Under the pieces are notes generated by a model. That model saw nothing but the letters and a program-made list of their open reading frames with translations, was not told where the DNA came from and ran no database searches. DNA of 64,000 nt from Paenibacillus aceris (GTDB lineage Bacteria > Bacillota > Bacilli > Paenibacillales > NBRC-103111): contig NZ_JAGGKV010000002.1 in the NCBI RefSeq assembly GCF_017874035.1, positions 1-64,000 on the forward strand. Direction: 5' to 3'. Positions 33,702-44,381 of this stretch are shown one piece after another (positions within the stretch are counted from its first letter, which is position 1; every line of letters begins with the position of its first letter). The position numbers and the translations under genes were made by a program.

Positions 33702-33743
33702 AAAAAAACCGCCCTTCTCCATGAGGAAAGACGGTTTTTTTCA
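33702..33743. terminator. Bidirectional terminator
   Basis: Stem AAAAAAACCG/CGGTTTTTTT between convergent genes. Confidence 0.85.
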
Positions 33744-33750
33744 TACACTT

Positions 33751-35997
33751 TTAAGGCAATTCCTTGATGCTCTGTCCACTTGGCTGCGTTGGTAAAAAGA
33801 CATCAATAGCCGTTCCTTCTCCTAAATGGCTTTGAATGGTCATCGTCCCATTATGAGCCTCAACAATTTTAAAACACATCATCAACCCGAGTCCTGTCCC
33901 CTTTTCCTTCGTCGTATAGAAAGGTTCCCCTAATTGCTTCAGCCGGTCTTCAGGAATACCGCAGCCATTATCTTCCGTCCGAACCCTAATCAAATTGTCT
34001 CCTTGCATCGATACGGTTAGTTTAATTTGCCCTTCCTTCGGAATGGCCTCAATCGCATTTTTAACCAAATTAATAAATAATTGCTTTAAATGCATTTCAG
34101 AGCAAACCAACTGCGGGATTTCAGTTTCAAATTCTAACAGAAGCCCCACATTGCATAAAACAGCTTGCGTATCGAGCAGTGCCGTAACGGATTGAAGAAT
34201 ATCTTTCAAATCGCTCTGTTTGTAATGAATCGCCTCCGGCTTGGCAATCACAAGAAATTCACTGACAATGAAATTAATACGATCCAATTCGGAGAGCATG
34301 ATATCAAAATAATGCTGCTTCCCCTTCACATCATTCTGCAGCAGCTGCAAGAAGCCGCGTAGCGAAGTAAGGGGATTTCTTATTTCATGAGCAAGCCCTG
34401 CGGCAAGCTGTCCCGCAACGGAAAGCTTATCCGATTTACGTAACAATTCCTCCGTTCGATTCCGTTCTGTTATATCCCGCGTGATCCCGGCAAAACCGAT
34501 AATTTCGCCTTTCTCGTTTTTGATTGGCGTTTTCGTCACACTCACGTGTACAAGCTGTCCATCCTTACGAAGCCGTACAGTCTCAAGCCCTGAAATCTGC
34601 TTGCCTGCTTTAAGCATATCGTAGATTTCTTTGCGCTGTTCCTCCATAAAATCGGGATAAATCGGTAAAGGCTTGCTCAATAGTTCACTTTGATGCCAGC
34701 CGAAGATTTGCTCGTATGCACCATTGACGGACATCACTCTGGCTTGCAAATCGAGCACACATATGGCATCTGTCGTATTGCTGATAAAAGACTCGAGGAG
34801 ATCTTTTGTCTCCCGAAGCTCTGTTTCCATTTGCTTACGTTCCGTAATATCTACGCATGATCCGATCACTTCGACCACGCGGCCATTTTCAACGATAGGG
34901 CGTAAGGAAGTCAAGTAAGTAATCCCACGGAAAGTGGCTTCATACATGACATTTTCTTCGCCGTTCCAAGCTTTGCGGTAATAGGTTTCAATATTGGCAG
35001 CGAGCGGGTAGGGCCAAATTTCATAGAGATGATTGCCAAGGATATTCGAAGGTTTAAACCCTAGCCGGTACAGGAGCTCTCCATCGCATAATGTGTGAAT
35101 GAAAGTTCCTTGCATCTTCCTGAATTTCATAGTCATGCCTTGCTGCCTGCGCACTGTATCGTGAAGATCCTGTTGAGCCACTCGTAGGGACTCACGGTCT
35201 TTATTATGCTGTGTAATGTCTCTGGCGATCACATAAATGCCTTCATTCCTGCCATCGACGATAATGGGGACATTCTTCAAGCCTAGTTCAATCTTCTCAC
35301 CGTTTTTATGTTTAACTCGAAGCATGTAATTATCGGTATTAGAAACGATGCTGTCGACGGTGTCATACGCTTGATTCTCCTGTTTCCAGAAGTCGTTAAT
35401 GGTTTTACCGACCATCTCCCCTTCCTCAAAGCCCAAAATCCGCTCCATAGCAGGATTCAGACTTCTAATCATCCCTTTCAAATCACAGGTGAGGATCCCC
35501 GCAGGATTATGTTCAATTAACGATTTGTAACGCTGCTCGCTTTCCGCCAACTTCCGTTCCATTTCGGTTTTTTGTGAAAGATAACTGATCTGAGACAGAT
35601 AATATAACGGTACACGATGCAAATCTCTAATTAACGAGATCCTGAATTCTACCCAGGCGGTTGTACGGTCCTTCTGAATGACCTTTTTTTCAAGCTGAAC
35701 AGTATCTATTTCTCCCGACAACAAATGGGCGAAGCATTGTTCTAGATTTTCAGCTTCCTCAGGCGGGAAAAACGCATGTATTTCCTTGAAAACCAACTCT
35801 TCCTCCATGTAACCGGTTAACGCGCACAAGGGGTTATTCACTCTTAACCATAACCCACTAAGCGAAATAATTGCTATACCCATCGTGGTGAATTCGAAGA
35901 CTGCGGCAAATGACGGTTCCGTTCCCGAAAGCAAACCCTGAATATTGTCAGGATCTGCACGGTTTGAATGATCCAGCGGATTATTGACCCTATTCAT
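33751..35997 (-). CDS. Multi-PAS sensor histidine kinase (sporulation-kinase type)
   Basis: A 748-residue soluble kinase with no membrane helix. It contains four or five PAS/PAC units (GTEPSFAAVFEFTTMGIAII; SLIEHNPAGILTCDLKGMIR; a PAS with LLYRLGFKP; NTTDAICVLDLQARVMSVNG). The DHp helix AAGLAHEIRNPLTSLRGFLQ and an ATPase domain with NLVKNAIEAIP, DNGCGIP and GTGLGL follow. The DHp sequence is of the KinA/KinE class that feeds Spo0F/Spo0A. There is no response regulator nearby, so it is an orphan kinase, in keeping with a phosphorelay role (inference). Confidence 0.88.
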   Translation of the reverse strand: MNRVNNPLDHSNRADPDNIQGLLSGTEPSFAAVFEFTTMGIAIISLSGLWLRVNNPLCALTGYMEEELVFKEIHAFFPPEEAENLEQCFAHLLSGEIDTVQLEKKVIQKDRTTAWVEFRISLIRDLHRVPLYYLSQISYLSQKTEMERKLAESEQRYKSLIEHNPAGILTCDLKGMIRSLNPAMERILGFEEGEMVGKTINDFWKQENQAYDTVDSIVSNTDNYMLRVKHKNGEKIELGLKNVPIIVDGRNEGIYVIARDITQHNKDRESLRVAQQDLHDTVRRQQGMTMKFRKMQGTFIHTLCDGELLYRLGFKPSNILGNHLYEIWPYPLAANIETYYRKAWNGEENVMYEATFRGITYLTSLRPIVENGRVVEVIGSCVDITERKQMETELRETKDLLESFISNTTDAICVLDLQARVMSVNGAYEQIFGWHQSELLSKPLPIYPDFMEEQRKEIYDMLKAGKQISGLETVRLRKDGQLVHVSVTKTPIKNEKGEIIGFAGITRDITERNRTEELLRKSDKLSVAGQLAAGLAHEIRNPLTSLRGFLQLLQNDVKGKQHYFDIMLSELDRINFIVSEFLVIAKPEAIHYKQSDLKDILQSVTALLDTQAVLCNVGLLLEFETEIPQLVCSEMHLKQLFINLVKNAIEAIPKEGQIKLTVSMQGDNLIRVRTEDNGCGIPEDRLKQLGEPFYTTKEKGTGLGLMMCFKIVEAHNGTMTIQSHLGEGTAIDVFLPTQPSGQSIKELP

Positions 35998-36205
35998 ACT
36001 TTATCTCCTATCCTAGATATGCATTGGATGGCTTTCATTTCATTCCCGTTTGTTTGTTGAATTCGACGACTTGCAGATTATTCCTGCTATAGAAACTGTT
36101 GGGACTTAAATTGTTCGCGGAATGTGCCCTTGAATTACACGGTTATGTTAGAATGGAATGGTTCTCACACGAACTCAAAGAATAGTAAGAAGGAGGTCTT
36201 ACCGC

Positions 36206-37138
36206 TTGCCAAACATCTGGACTCATCTCATCTTCGGTCAAGAATTGATGGCGCAACTCGGTCATGCCCAAATGCTGAATGACAAACAATTGCGACAAGT
36301 CTACTCCCTTGGCTGTCAAGGACCGGATTTCTTGTTCTATCATCATTTCCTGCCATGGAAAAAGGACAAAACACTAAATCAATTAGGAAGTCTTATGCAT
36401 TCGAACATGTGCGGACCTTTTCTCGAGGATTTACTTCGCCAAGTACAAGGCCGAGGCCTCTATAATCCGGCAGTTGTTTATGTTCTTGGTTTCCTGACGC
36501 ATCATATTTTGGATCGGAACATGCATCCTTATGTTTTTCATAAATCAGGCTTCAAAAAATGGGATCATCAACGCTTTGAAATCATTATGGATACACTCAT
36601 CGTTAAACGCAAACGCGGACTTCAGACATGGAAAACACCAGTTTGGAAAGAAATTTATGTGGGCGAGACGCTGCCGCTTGGCGTTGCACCAGCTCTAGCC
36701 AAAGCAGCGGCAAACAACTACCCGGACATAACTGTAAATATAACGGAGAAAGATTGGAACGACGCTTACTTCGATATGATTAAGGCGCAGCGTCTTTTTC
36801 ACGATCCTAAAGGGATCAAGCGGGTTTTAACTTTCGGTAAAATAGCGCCGTTTGTCTATACCAAACGTGTGGCTCCGCTTGATTATTTAAACGAAGCCAA
36901 CACGGTTTGGAACTGTCCGACAGCGCTTGAAGAAACGTACACGTACAGCATTTGGGACTTATGGGAAATTGCCATGGCAGATGGTGAAACCGTCCTTCAA
37001 GCGGCAATCCAAGTTTTACAAAGAGGTACAGCTGCCGATTCTCAAGCTTTTCATAACGTTCTAGGTAATCGCTCTTACGAGACGGGCAAAGATTGTGACA
37101 GCGGGCTGCAAATTATACATGTGAATCCTATGATTTAA
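36206..37138 (+). CDS. Zinc-dependent phospholipase C-like protein
   Basis: A 310-residue protein like the Zn_dep_PLPC family. It opens with the His-rich PNIWTHLIFGQEL, then QGPDFLFYHHFLPW, LGSLMHSNM and YVLGFLTHHILDRNMHPYVF, whose His and Asp residues suit a multi-zinc site. No signal peptide, so the cellular role is unclear. TTG start at 36206, nine bases after AGGAGG; the ATG at 36158 has no ribosome site. It overlaps the convergent M3 peptidase gene by four bases. Confidence 0.8.
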   Translation: MPNIWTHLIFGQELMAQLGHAQMLNDKQLRQVYSLGCQGPDFLFYHHFLPWKKDKTLNQLGSLMHSNMCGPFLEDLLRQVQGRGLYNPAVVYVLGFLTHHILDRNMHPYVFHKSGFKKWDHQRFEIIMDTLIVKRKRGLQTWKTPVWKEIYVGETLPLGVAPALAKAAANNYPDITVNITEKDWNDAYFDMIKAQRLFHDPKGIKRVLTFGKIAPFVYTKRVAPLDYLNEANTVWNCPTALEETYTYSIWDLWEIAMADGETVLQAAIQVLQRGTAADSQAFHNVLGNRSYETGKDCDSGLQIIHVNPMI

Positions 37139-38829
37139 AGGGCCTTATCATCAACTTGATTCAACCAATTCTCGATATGGCCGATCACGGAAGCTACACA
37201 GCCATCATGAAACGGCGAGATTAAATTCGCAACTTGAACGAGTTCCGTGAAGCTTTGGCTGCCCCCTTGCTGGCAAAGTCTCAAATAATCCTGCCAAGCC
37301 AGCTCCGGGTTTTCATTAGCCCGTTTCCAGAACTGAAACGCACATACTTGCGCAAGCGTGTAGTCGATGTAGTAGAACGGGCTTTTGTAAATGTGCGGCT
37401 GCTGCTGCCAAAAGCCCCCTCTTTCCAAATAATCGTTATCCTCATACACACGATGCGGTAAATATTTGCGCTCGATCTCACGCCAAACCCGTTTACGCTC
37501 TGCAGGCGACAGCTCCGGCTGCTCATAGATTCGATGCTGGAATTCATCAACCGCCACGCCATAAGGGATGAACAACAGAGACTCGCTCAGATGTTTAAAT
37601 TTGTATTTATCCGTTTCATCCTCGAAAAATAACGACATCCAAGGCCAAGCTAGAAACTCCATGCTCATGGAATGAATTTCACAGGCTTCCAAGGTAGGGA
37701 ATACATATTCAGGCACTTGGAATTCTCTGGAGCAATAGCCTTGAAAAGCATGACCGACTTCATGCGTTAGCACATCAATATCTCCCGCGGTTCCGTTAAA
37801 ATTAGAGAAGATGAATGGTGCTTTGTATGAACTAATATAAGAGCAGTAGCCTCCTACACGCTTCCCTTTCTTAGCCACCAAATCCATCAAGCCATTGTCG
37901 ATCATGAACGTAAAAAACTCGTCCGTTTCCGGCGACAGCTCGGCGTACATCTTGCGTGCCTGCTCCACAATCCAATCGGCATCGCCTTTCGGCGTTGCAT
38001 TTCCTGACGGGAACCCAAACTTATCATCATAATAGTGTAGTGCGTCTACGCCTATTCTTGCCTTTTGACGTTCCTTCAGCTTTGCTGCTGCCGGGACTAT
38101 ATGCTCCAATACTTGATTGCGGAAAGCTTCCACATCATTGGCATTGTAATCCGAACGGCTCATACGTGCATAGGCCAGTTCCACAAAATTATTGTAGCCC
38201 AGCTTTTTCGCAATTTCCGTACGAATCTTAACCAATTGATCATACAGTTCGTCCAATTTGGCTTCATTTTCGATAAAAAAGCTATATTTTACATCATTCG
38301 ATTCTTTCCGAATATTTCGGTCTGTGGACAGTTGAAATGGCACAAGTTGCGATAAATTCCGCTCTTCTCCCGCATACACCAGCTTCGCCGAAGCTAGCAG
38401 CTTCGAGTATTCGCTGGCCAGCTTGTTTTCCTGAACAAGATCTTCAACAATGGCCGGTGAAAATGTTTGGAGTGCCAAAGCCGCGATTCTGAACAGTTGC
38501 TTGCCCCATTTGACTTCCAGCTCAGCCCTGTACGCGGAGTCAATGAGCGCTTTATAGAACTCTGTGATTAGGCCTTGATATAACGGCTCAATTTCATCGA
38601 AATACTCTTGCTCCGCTTTATAAAATTCATCCGTCGTATCCACTGTGTGCCGTATTCGTGCAATAGATTCCATGGACTCCTGCTCACCGCGAAGTTTTAC
38701 AATAGCTTCCATCGCTTGGTCTTGCTCATCAAAGGAAGCCGCTTGTTTAAACTGTTCTAATAGAGCTTTAAACCCTGTTTCAAAATTGCTAAAATCGGGT
38801 CTCTCATACGTAAAATCTTGAAATTTCAT
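37135..38829 (-). CDS. M3-family oligoendopeptidase
   Basis: A 564-residue zinc metallopeptidase (PepF-like). The active site is LTHEVGHAFQGYCSREF, with a downstream Glu in EACEIHSMSMEFLAWPW as third ligand. N-terminal helical domain as usual for the family. It cleaves short peptides in the cytosol. GGGAGAG precedes the ATG. It follows a gene fragment and ung on the same strand. Confidence 0.93.
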   Translation of the reverse strand: MKFQDFTYERPDFSNFETGFKALLEQFKQAASFDEQDQAMEAIVKLRGEQESMESIARIRHTVDTTDEFYKAEQEYFDEIEPLYQGLITEFYKALIDSAYRAELEVKWGKQLFRIAALALQTFSPAIVEDLVQENKLASEYSKLLASAKLVYAGEERNLSQLVPFQLSTDRNIRKESNDVKYSFFIENEAKLDELYDQLVKIRTEIAKKLGYNNFVELAYARMSRSDYNANDVEAFRNQVLEHIVPAAAKLKERQKARIGVDALHYYDDKFGFPSGNATPKGDADWIVEQARKMYAELSPETDEFFTFMIDNGLMDLVAKKGKRVGGYCSYISSYKAPFIFSNFNGTAGDIDVLTHEVGHAFQGYCSREFQVPEYVFPTLEACEIHSMSMEFLAWPWMSLFFEDETDKYKFKHLSESLLFIPYGVAVDEFQHRIYEQPELSPAERKRVWREIERKYLPHRVYEDNDYLERGGFWQQQPHIYKSPFYYIDYTLAQVCAFQFWKRANENPELAWQDYLRLCQQGGSQSFTELVQVANLISPFHDGCVASVIGHIENWLNQVDDKAL

Positions 38830-38853
38830 TGATTTCTCTCCCTTGCGTTTTCT

Positions 38854-38982
38854 TCAGACATAATGCTTAACGATCGCAGGATCTTGTTCTATAAGGCGGA
38901 CAGCCTCATCTTCATTATCCACCCTATGGATAGCAATGCCAATTGTTTTTTCATCCAAGTAAATTTGGAATTTGCCAATCAA
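38854..38982 (-). pseudogene. Fragment resembling the C-terminal half of a YciI-like domain
   Basis: In the space between the M3 peptidase and ung, and overlapping the last 32 bases of ung in another frame, an open stretch encodes about 42 residues ([20 protein letters not shown], then NEDEAVRLIEQDPAIVKHYV). This fits the end of a YciI-like domain, which normally has about 90 residues. The only possible start is a TTG at 38982 after GGAAG. It is probably a decayed remnant, though a very small real protein cannot be ruled out. Confidence 0.4.
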
Positions 38983-39631
38983 TTTCCTTACTTCCGAGAC
39001 GCTTAAGAATCTCGTTTACCTGCGAAAATGGCTTGCTGCCAAAAAATCCGCGATAAGAAGAAAGCGGACTCGGATGAACGGACTTCAATATGTAGTGACG
39101 ATTGGCATCAATGAGCCTCTGTTTGGATTGCGCGTGACTACCCCAAAGCACGAAAATTACGGGCTGCTCCCGTTCAGACAGTGTCTCAATCACTTTGTCT
39201 GTAAAACGTTCCCAACCTTTCCCTTTATGAGAATTAGGGGTATCTTGGCGTACCGTAAGCACGGTGTTTAGGAGCAGTACGCCTTGAGCCGCCCATTTCA
39301 CCAAATGGCCGTTATCCGGGATATCACACCCAAGGTCAAACTGCAGTTCTTTGTACATGTTCTGTAATGATGGCGGAGGTGCGATGCCCGGTTTGACGGA
39401 AAAACTGAGTCCATGGGCTTGTCCGTTTCCGTGATAGGGATCTTGTCCCAATATGACGACTTTGGTATCTGCATAAGACGTTAAATGCAAAGCGTTCAGA
39501 ACCTCACTTTGCTCCGGATAAATCGAACGTGCTTGATATTCATCAATGAGAAAATTACATAAAGATTGAAAATAGGGCTCTTCAAACTCAGAGCCCACTA
39601 CTTTTTCCCAGTCATTCGTTAAATAAAACAC
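38951..39631 (-). CDS. ung: Uracil-DNA glycosylase
   Basis: A 226-residue family-1 UDG that removes uracil from DNA. The water-activating motif GQDPYH is at residues 62-67 (Asp64), the uracil-recognition strand is LLLNTVLTV, and the DNA-intercalation loop is HPSPLS. GTG start at 39631 with GGAGG seven bases upstream. The start is 14 bases after the topB stop codon, so the two repair genes are in one transcript. Confidence 0.95.
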   Translation of the reverse strand: MFYLTNDWEKVVGSEFEEPYFQSLCNFLIDEYQARSIYPEQSEVLNALHLTSYADTKVVILGQDPYHGNGQAHGLSFSVKPGIAPPPSLQNMYKELQFDLGCDIPDNGHLVKWAAQGVLLLNTVLTVRQDTPNSHKGKGWERFTDKVIETLSEREQPVIFVLWGSHAQSKQRLIDANRHYILKSVHPSPLSSYRGFFGSKPFSQVNEILKRLGSKEIDWQIPNLLG

Positions 39632-39644
39632 TTTCGGTCCTCCA

Positions 39645-41900
39645 TTATTCCGTTTCCGTACCAAGCTCTCCGGTATCTATGTTTTTCAATACGATACGTC
39701 CGTCTGCTGGTGTCCCATCGGGGAGCACGAGCTTCAGCTTAGCCGTTTTCCCTTTGTTGACAAGTGCTTGCACCTGCGCATCGGTCAGATTTCGTCCAAA
39801 GCTTTCCTTCCAAATGACAAATTTGCAGCCTTCTTTGTAATGCGAACAACCATATCCTTTGCGTCCCATAAAAAGCGATCCGCCGCATCCCGGTCTTGGG
39901 CAAGTCGCCAGAAATGTGCTTGCACCGTCCGATGCCTTGGCATCAGCTGATTTCTTGGAAGCTGTTTTGGCTTTGGCGCTTCCCGAAGCCGCTTGCGCGC
40001 TTGATCGCGCAGACCCGCGTTTGCTCCCTCCTGCAACAGGTGTCTCGCCTTCAAAGGATGTTTTGGCAGCTCTGGCCTGTACACGGACTTTATCAACGAT
40101 GAGCGTCGCAAACCTTTTGACATTATGCATAAACTGCTCGTCCGACGCGGTTCCGCGGGAGATTTCGTTCAGCCTGCGCTCCCATTGTCCCGTCATCTCC
40201 GGAGAGGTAAGCAGCTCGATACCGGCGCCGCGAATCAATTCGACGGCCATTCTGCCTTTTTGAGTAAGGACAATCTTCTTGCCTTGCATATCGATATAGC
40301 CTACCTTCTTCAGACGTTCAATGGTCGCAGCGCGCGTTGCCGGCGTACCGAGGCCCGAATCTTTCATCGCATCGCGTAGCTCCTCATCCTCAATCTGCTT
40401 GCCTGCGCTTTCCATCGCTTTGAGCAGCGTTCCTTCGTTAAAATGCTTTGGCGGCTGTGTATCTTTCTCTTTGACGACAGCGTCACTGCAAACAACTTGA
40501 CCTTGAGGATCGATTGAAAAGGGCTCACTGACTTCCACCTCTTCGTCTTCTTCCTCATCCTTGTCCTTGCCTTTTGAGCTTTTTGGCTTCTCTTTTTTCT
40601 GATCGGCGTAAATGACCTTCCAGCCCAAGTGGAGCAGCTCTTTGACGGTCGTCTTGAACATTTCTTGTTCAACCTCGGTCATCACCGTATGAACTTTATA
40701 TTCAGCCGGCGGATAAAATTGCGATAAAAATCGCCTTACAATCAAATCGTACAGTTTTTGCTCATCCGGACTAAGCCCGGCAGCTTTGCGATTCGTCGGC
40801 AGGATCGCGTGGTGATCTTCCACTTTTGACGGATTGCAAATATTTTTATTGTTTTTGTGTACGAGATTACGGTTAGCGCCCTGCACAAGGTCATGATAAG
40901 CGGTTCCTTGCAAAGCTGACAATGATTTATGCATTTCCGGAATATTTTGTTCCGTGACGTAGTTGGAATTCGTTCTTGGATAGGAAATGACTTTATGCTT
41001 CTCGTATAGCGCCTGTGCGGTGTCGAGCGTCTTCTTCGCAGAGAAAGCATACTTCCCATTCGCCTCACGCTGCAGCAGAGTCAAATCATACAATTTGAAC
41101 GGGTACTCCTTCGTTTCCTTAACTTCATAGGAAATAATTCGCGCCTGCTTCCCTTTCACCTTGGCCGCTAATGCTTCCACTTTCGGCTGGTCCGTCAAGC
41201 GATCGCCCTGCCACATGCCTCGGTAAGTGGTATCCCCTTGTGTAAAGTGCCCCTCCAACTCGTAAAATTTAAGCGAGGAGAAATCTTCGATCTGCTTCTG
41301 GCGGTCGTAAATGAGAGCTAGTACCGGCGTCTGCACACGTCCAACAGATAGAAGGACATTGTGCTTCGTCGTAAAAGCCCGCGAGCCGTTCATGCCGATC
41401 AGCCAATCCGCTTCACTCCGCGAGCGCGCCGCGCGTGTTAAATTTTCATATTCGGATCCGTCTTTCAGTGTGGCAAATCCATTGCGAATCGTTTCTGAAG
41501 TCAAGTCGGAAATCCATAAACGCTTCACCGGTTGTTTCAAACCAAGATGCCGCTGAATCAGCGAAAAAATATGCTGCCCCTCACGCCCGGCATCGCAGGC
41601 ATTAACGAGCTGATCACATTTTTTCGCAAGTTCTGCAATCACTTTCAGCTGGTCATATGTGCGCGGATTGGGAATGAGCTTAAATTCATCCGGTATAATC
41701 GGCAGATGGCTTATGTTCCATTTTTTATATTTCTCATCATATTGATCAGGTTCAGCCAGCTCGATTAAGTGTCCGATCGCCCAAGTGATAATGTACTGTT
41801 CACCCTCTAAATAGGACCTGAGATTTTTGGCTTTAGGTTCTATTGCGGCGGCTATATTTCGCCCCATGTCCGGTTTTTCCGCAATAATAAGTGTCTTCAA
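39645..41900 (-). CDS. topB: DNA topoisomerase III
   Basis: A 751-residue type IA topoisomerase. TOPRIM domain: [14 protein letters not shown] and NACDAGREG. The catalytic Tyr is in [18 protein letters not shown] is the usual later block. After a Ser/Ala/Lys-rich linker the C-terminus has one zinc-finger-like unit ([10 protein letters not shown] then [11 protein letters not shown]). A highly acidic insert ([15 protein letters not shown]) lies near residue 460. It relaxes and decatenates DNA. Co-transcribed with ung. Confidence 0.94.
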   Translation of the reverse strand: MKTLIIAEKPDMGRNIAAAIEPKAKNLRSYLEGEQYIITWAIGHLIELAEPDQYDEKYKKWNISHLPIIPDEFKLIPNPRTYDQLKVIAELAKKCDQLVNACDAGREGQHIFSLIQRHLGLKQPVKRLWISDLTSETIRNGFATLKDGSEYENLTRAARSRSEADWLIGMNGSRAFTTKHNVLLSVGRVQTPVLALIYDRQKQIEDFSSLKFYELEGHFTQGDTTYRGMWQGDRLTDQPKVEALAAKVKGKQARIISYEVKETKEYPFKLYDLTLLQREANGKYAFSAKKTLDTAQALYEKHKVISYPRTNSNYVTEQNIPEMHKSLSALQGTAYHDLVQGANRNLVHKNNKNICNPSKVEDHHAILPTNRKAAGLSPDEQKLYDLIVRRFLSQFYPPAEYKVHTVMTEVEQEMFKTTVKELLHLGWKVIYADQKKEKPKSSKGKDKDEEEDEEVEVSEPFSIDPQGQVVCSDAVVKEKDTQPPKHFNEGTLLKAMESAGKQIEDEELRDAMKDSGLGTPATRAATIERLKKVGYIDMQGKKIVLTQKGRMAVELIRGAGIELLTSPEMTGQWERRLNEISRGTASDEQFMHNVKRFATLIVDKVRVQARAAKTSFEGETPVAGGSKRGSARSSAQAASGSAKAKTASKKSADAKASDGASTFLATCPRPGCGGSLFMGRKGYGCSHYKEGCKFVIWKESFGRNLTDAQVQALVNKGKTAKLKLVLPDGTPADGRIVLKNIDTGELGTETE

Positions 41901-42032
41901 AAGAGAATCGCTCCTTACTCATACTTTCTAAATGGATCTCATCTATCGACTCAGTGTATCCCACTTTATTATCGGCTGCAATATGGCAAAGGTCGAATTT
42001 TTGAAATCTATGGCATCAGAACGCGCACAGAA

Positions 42033-42074
42033 AGCGCGAAAAACCTTCTCGGCTCAAGAAGGTGATTTCGCGCT
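42033..42074 (-). terminator. Intrinsic terminator after the ATP-grasp gene
   Basis: Two-part stem AGCGCGAAA/TTTCGCGCT plus inner ACCTTCT/AGAAGGT; TTTCTG tail on the minus strand. Confidence 0.75.
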
Positions 42075-42078
42075 GTAT

Positions 42079-43209
42079 TTACTTTAATAGAAATTTTGCA
42101 TATTTCAGCGGAGTCTCATAAGTTCGATAAAAAGTTGAACGCATATGCGCCTTTTTTAAGGAGTATCGTTGGTCTCTTCCATTCACTTCAATAAACTTGA
42201 TGCGGCCGCTTTGATCAACGCCTACATCAAGACCAAGATCGGCCAAGTGGGGCAAAACGCTTCCTAAATGCTTAGCAATGGCCAGGGAAGCTTGATGCAA
42301 CTCCTGTGTTACTTGTGAGACCTCAAAGCCACTTGACTTAAAAAGCTCCTCACATCGTTTCACTGAGCCCCCTTTCGCCACATTCGTCACATGACGGCCT
42401 CTTGCGGCGACTTTGCCGACAACGCCAGTGATCTGCCATTGTCCCTGCTCACCTCGCTGGACAGAAACCCGCAAATCGTAGGGTCTGCCTTTGTAAGTCG
42501 CTAATGGGATAGCTTCTTGAATCATGTAGGATTGTTTGCGTACCGTTTTCTCTATTAAAATAACCGCCCGCTTCCGGGAAACAAGTTGAGGCTTTCTGAA
42601 AACACCATGCAGTATCCAAGCGCCGCTTGTTTGCTTTGAAACTTTAATGATTCCGTCCCCTACGCTGCTATTGGTTGGTTTAATAAAGAGTGACCCGTAC
42701 TTGGACATAGCCGCTTCAAGCTGCTTGCGTGAGTATTTCGATGACTCCGGCAAATACTTACGAAGTGAGGAATTTCCTTGGATAAGATGGTGAATGCGAT
42801 GTTTATCATATCGATTTTGCCGGTTAAACACATGGCTCGATTGTGAAAGCTGTTTTAATTTCCTTCTCAAATAAGGCGTCAAGGTTATAGCGCGGTTATG
42901 TGTTACGCAAGGAACTGTCCGGCGGAGAAGCTTATACTTGTTATTGGAATAGGAATATCCTAAAGCCGACTTCCCGTCCACATGCTGTAAGCACATATAA
43001 AATGGCTTTAATCCATGTATTTTACCCGCTTTATTGTAAAGCGCAATGCGTTCATTCCCTGTTTTTCCCTTTGGGATCCCCTTATACGTTTCTAAATCAA
43101 GTAAAACGCCTACGGTCGTACGCACAGAATCACCACCATCCGCATATTGGAACAATGACAGTGTATGTCCCTCTACTAACGGATAACACGGTAAATACCT
43201 AATATTCAA
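42079..43209 (-). CDS. YheC/YheD-family spore-coat-associated ATP-grasp protein
   Basis: A 376-residue protein. The N-terminal part is variable; an ATP-grasp domain covers the second half (SLFIKPTNSSVGDGIIKV; YMIQEAIPLATYKGRPYDLR; a final KFIEVNGRDQRYS with the metal-binding Glu and Asn). YheC and YheD of B. subtilis are spore-coat-associated. The reaction is unknown; a peptide or amide ligation would fit the fold. It stands alone with its own terminator. Confidence 0.85.
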   Translation of the reverse strand: MNIRYLPCYPLVEGHTLSLFQYADGGDSVRTTVGVLLDLETYKGIPKGKTGNERIALYNKAGKIHGLKPFYMCLQHVDGKSALGYSYSNNKYKLLRRTVPCVTHNRAITLTPYLRRKLKQLSQSSHVFNRQNRYDKHRIHHLIQGNSSLRKYLPESSKYSRKQLEAAMSKYGSLFIKPTNSSVGDGIIKVSKQTSGAWILHGVFRKPQLVSRKRAVILIEKTVRKQSYMIQEAIPLATYKGRPYDLRVSVQRGEQGQWQITGVVGKVAARGRHVTNVAKGGSVKRCEELFKSSGFEVSQVTQELHQASLAIAKHLGSVLPHLADLGLDVGVDQSGRIKFIEVNGRDQRYSLKKAHMRSTFYRTYETPLKYAKFLLK

Positions 43210-43279
43210 TGAAAATGGGGCAGGAATTATTTGACATCCGTCGAATGTAGGCTAGGAGTAAGCGATAAGGAGGAAATCT

Positions 43280-44380
43280 ATGGCTAAGCGCGTTAAATTG
43301 CTAGTAGGTACCAATAAAGGTGTTTTTATTTATTCCTCAACGGCCGAAAGACGAAATTGGTCCTTGCGAGGGCCATTCCTACCAGGGTGGGAAGTCTATA
43401 GTGTTCTTGGAGATACACGTAAAGGGAATAGGCTGTATGCCGGCACTTCGCATGCCGCCTATGGCGCCACGCTTCGTTTGTCTGACAATGGCGGTGAAAC
43501 GTGGGAACAAATCGCGGACAGCCCGGCTTACCATACTGAAAGCGGATTCAAATTAAACCGCATTTGGCAGCTCATACAAGGCCATGTCTCTGAACCAGAA
43601 ACCCTCTTCGCCGGTGTCGAAGAAGCCGGCATATTCATTAGTCGCGACAACGGCCAATCCTGGAAAGAGTTGGATGCTTTAACGAAGCACCCTACTCGAC
43701 CCGAGTGGTTCCCAGGCGCAGGCGGCATGTGTTTACATACGATACTCGTCGACCCCCGGAATGCCAAACGGATGTGGGTCGGTATTTCCTCGGTTGGTGT
43801 CTTCCGCACATTGAATGGCGGTTTAAGCTGGCACACTTGCAATAACGGTTTGAACCGCGTTCCGACAGGACAGCCGGATGAGCAAGTCGGCTACTGTGTG
43901 CACAAAATGGTGCTCGACCCGGATAACTCCGATATTCTCTACATGCAGGAGCATAGCGGCGTATTTAAGTCGAGAGACGGCGGTGACAGCTGGCATCCGA
44001 TCGAAGAAGGATTGACACTGCGTGAAGGCGACATGCCCTTCGGCTTCCCGATTGCCGTTTCACCTACAGGCGATTTGTTTCTCATCCCGCTGGAGAGCAG
44101 CGAGCAGCGCTCGATGCGAGACGGTAAACTGCTCGTCTACCGTATGGCAGCCGGCGAACAAATCTGGAAGCCGATCGGGGATGTGCTGCCGGAAGAAGAA
44201 CGCCATGTGAGTGTTCTGCGCGACGCTATGACAGTTGACGACTTGGAACCCTACGGTCTTTATTTTGGGACGACTTCCGGTGAAGTGTTCTTTTCTTTAG
44301 ATCGTGGAGAGAACTGGGAGCGTCTTCCCGGCCAATTTTCGCGCATCCTAACTGTAAAACCGCTTATTGGGGAGGAGTAG
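43280..44380 (+). CDS. BNR/Asp-box beta-propeller protein (sialidase-like)
   Basis: A 366-residue propeller without signal peptide. Five Asp-box motifs of S/T-x-D-x-G-x-x-W type can be read: LSDNGGETWEQ, SRDNGQSWKEL, TLNGGLSWHTC, SRDGGDSWHPI and SLDRGENWERL. Such proteins are annotated as sialidase-like or YVTN-repeat proteins, but no glycosidase residues are evident. The stop codon overlaps the ribosome site of a MoaD/ThiS-like gene one base away, so the two act together. Confidence 0.85.
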   Translation: MAKRVKLLVGTNKGVFIYSSTAERRNWSLRGPFLPGWEVYSVLGDTRKGNRLYAGTSHAAYGATLRLSDNGGETWEQIADSPAYHTESGFKLNRIWQLIQGHVSEPETLFAGVEEAGIFISRDNGQSWKELDALTKHPTRPEWFPGAGGMCLHTILVDPRNAKRMWVGISSVGVFRTLNGGLSWHTCNNGLNRVPTGQPDEQVGYCVHKMVLDPDNSDILYMQEHSGVFKSRDGGDSWHPIEEGLTLREGDMPFGFPIAVSPTGDLFLIPLESSEQRSMRDGKLLVYRMAAGEQIWKPIGDVLPEEERHVSVLRDAMTVDDLEPYGLYFGTTSGEVFFSLDRGENWERLPGQFSRILTVKPLIGEE

Positions 44381-44381
44381 T

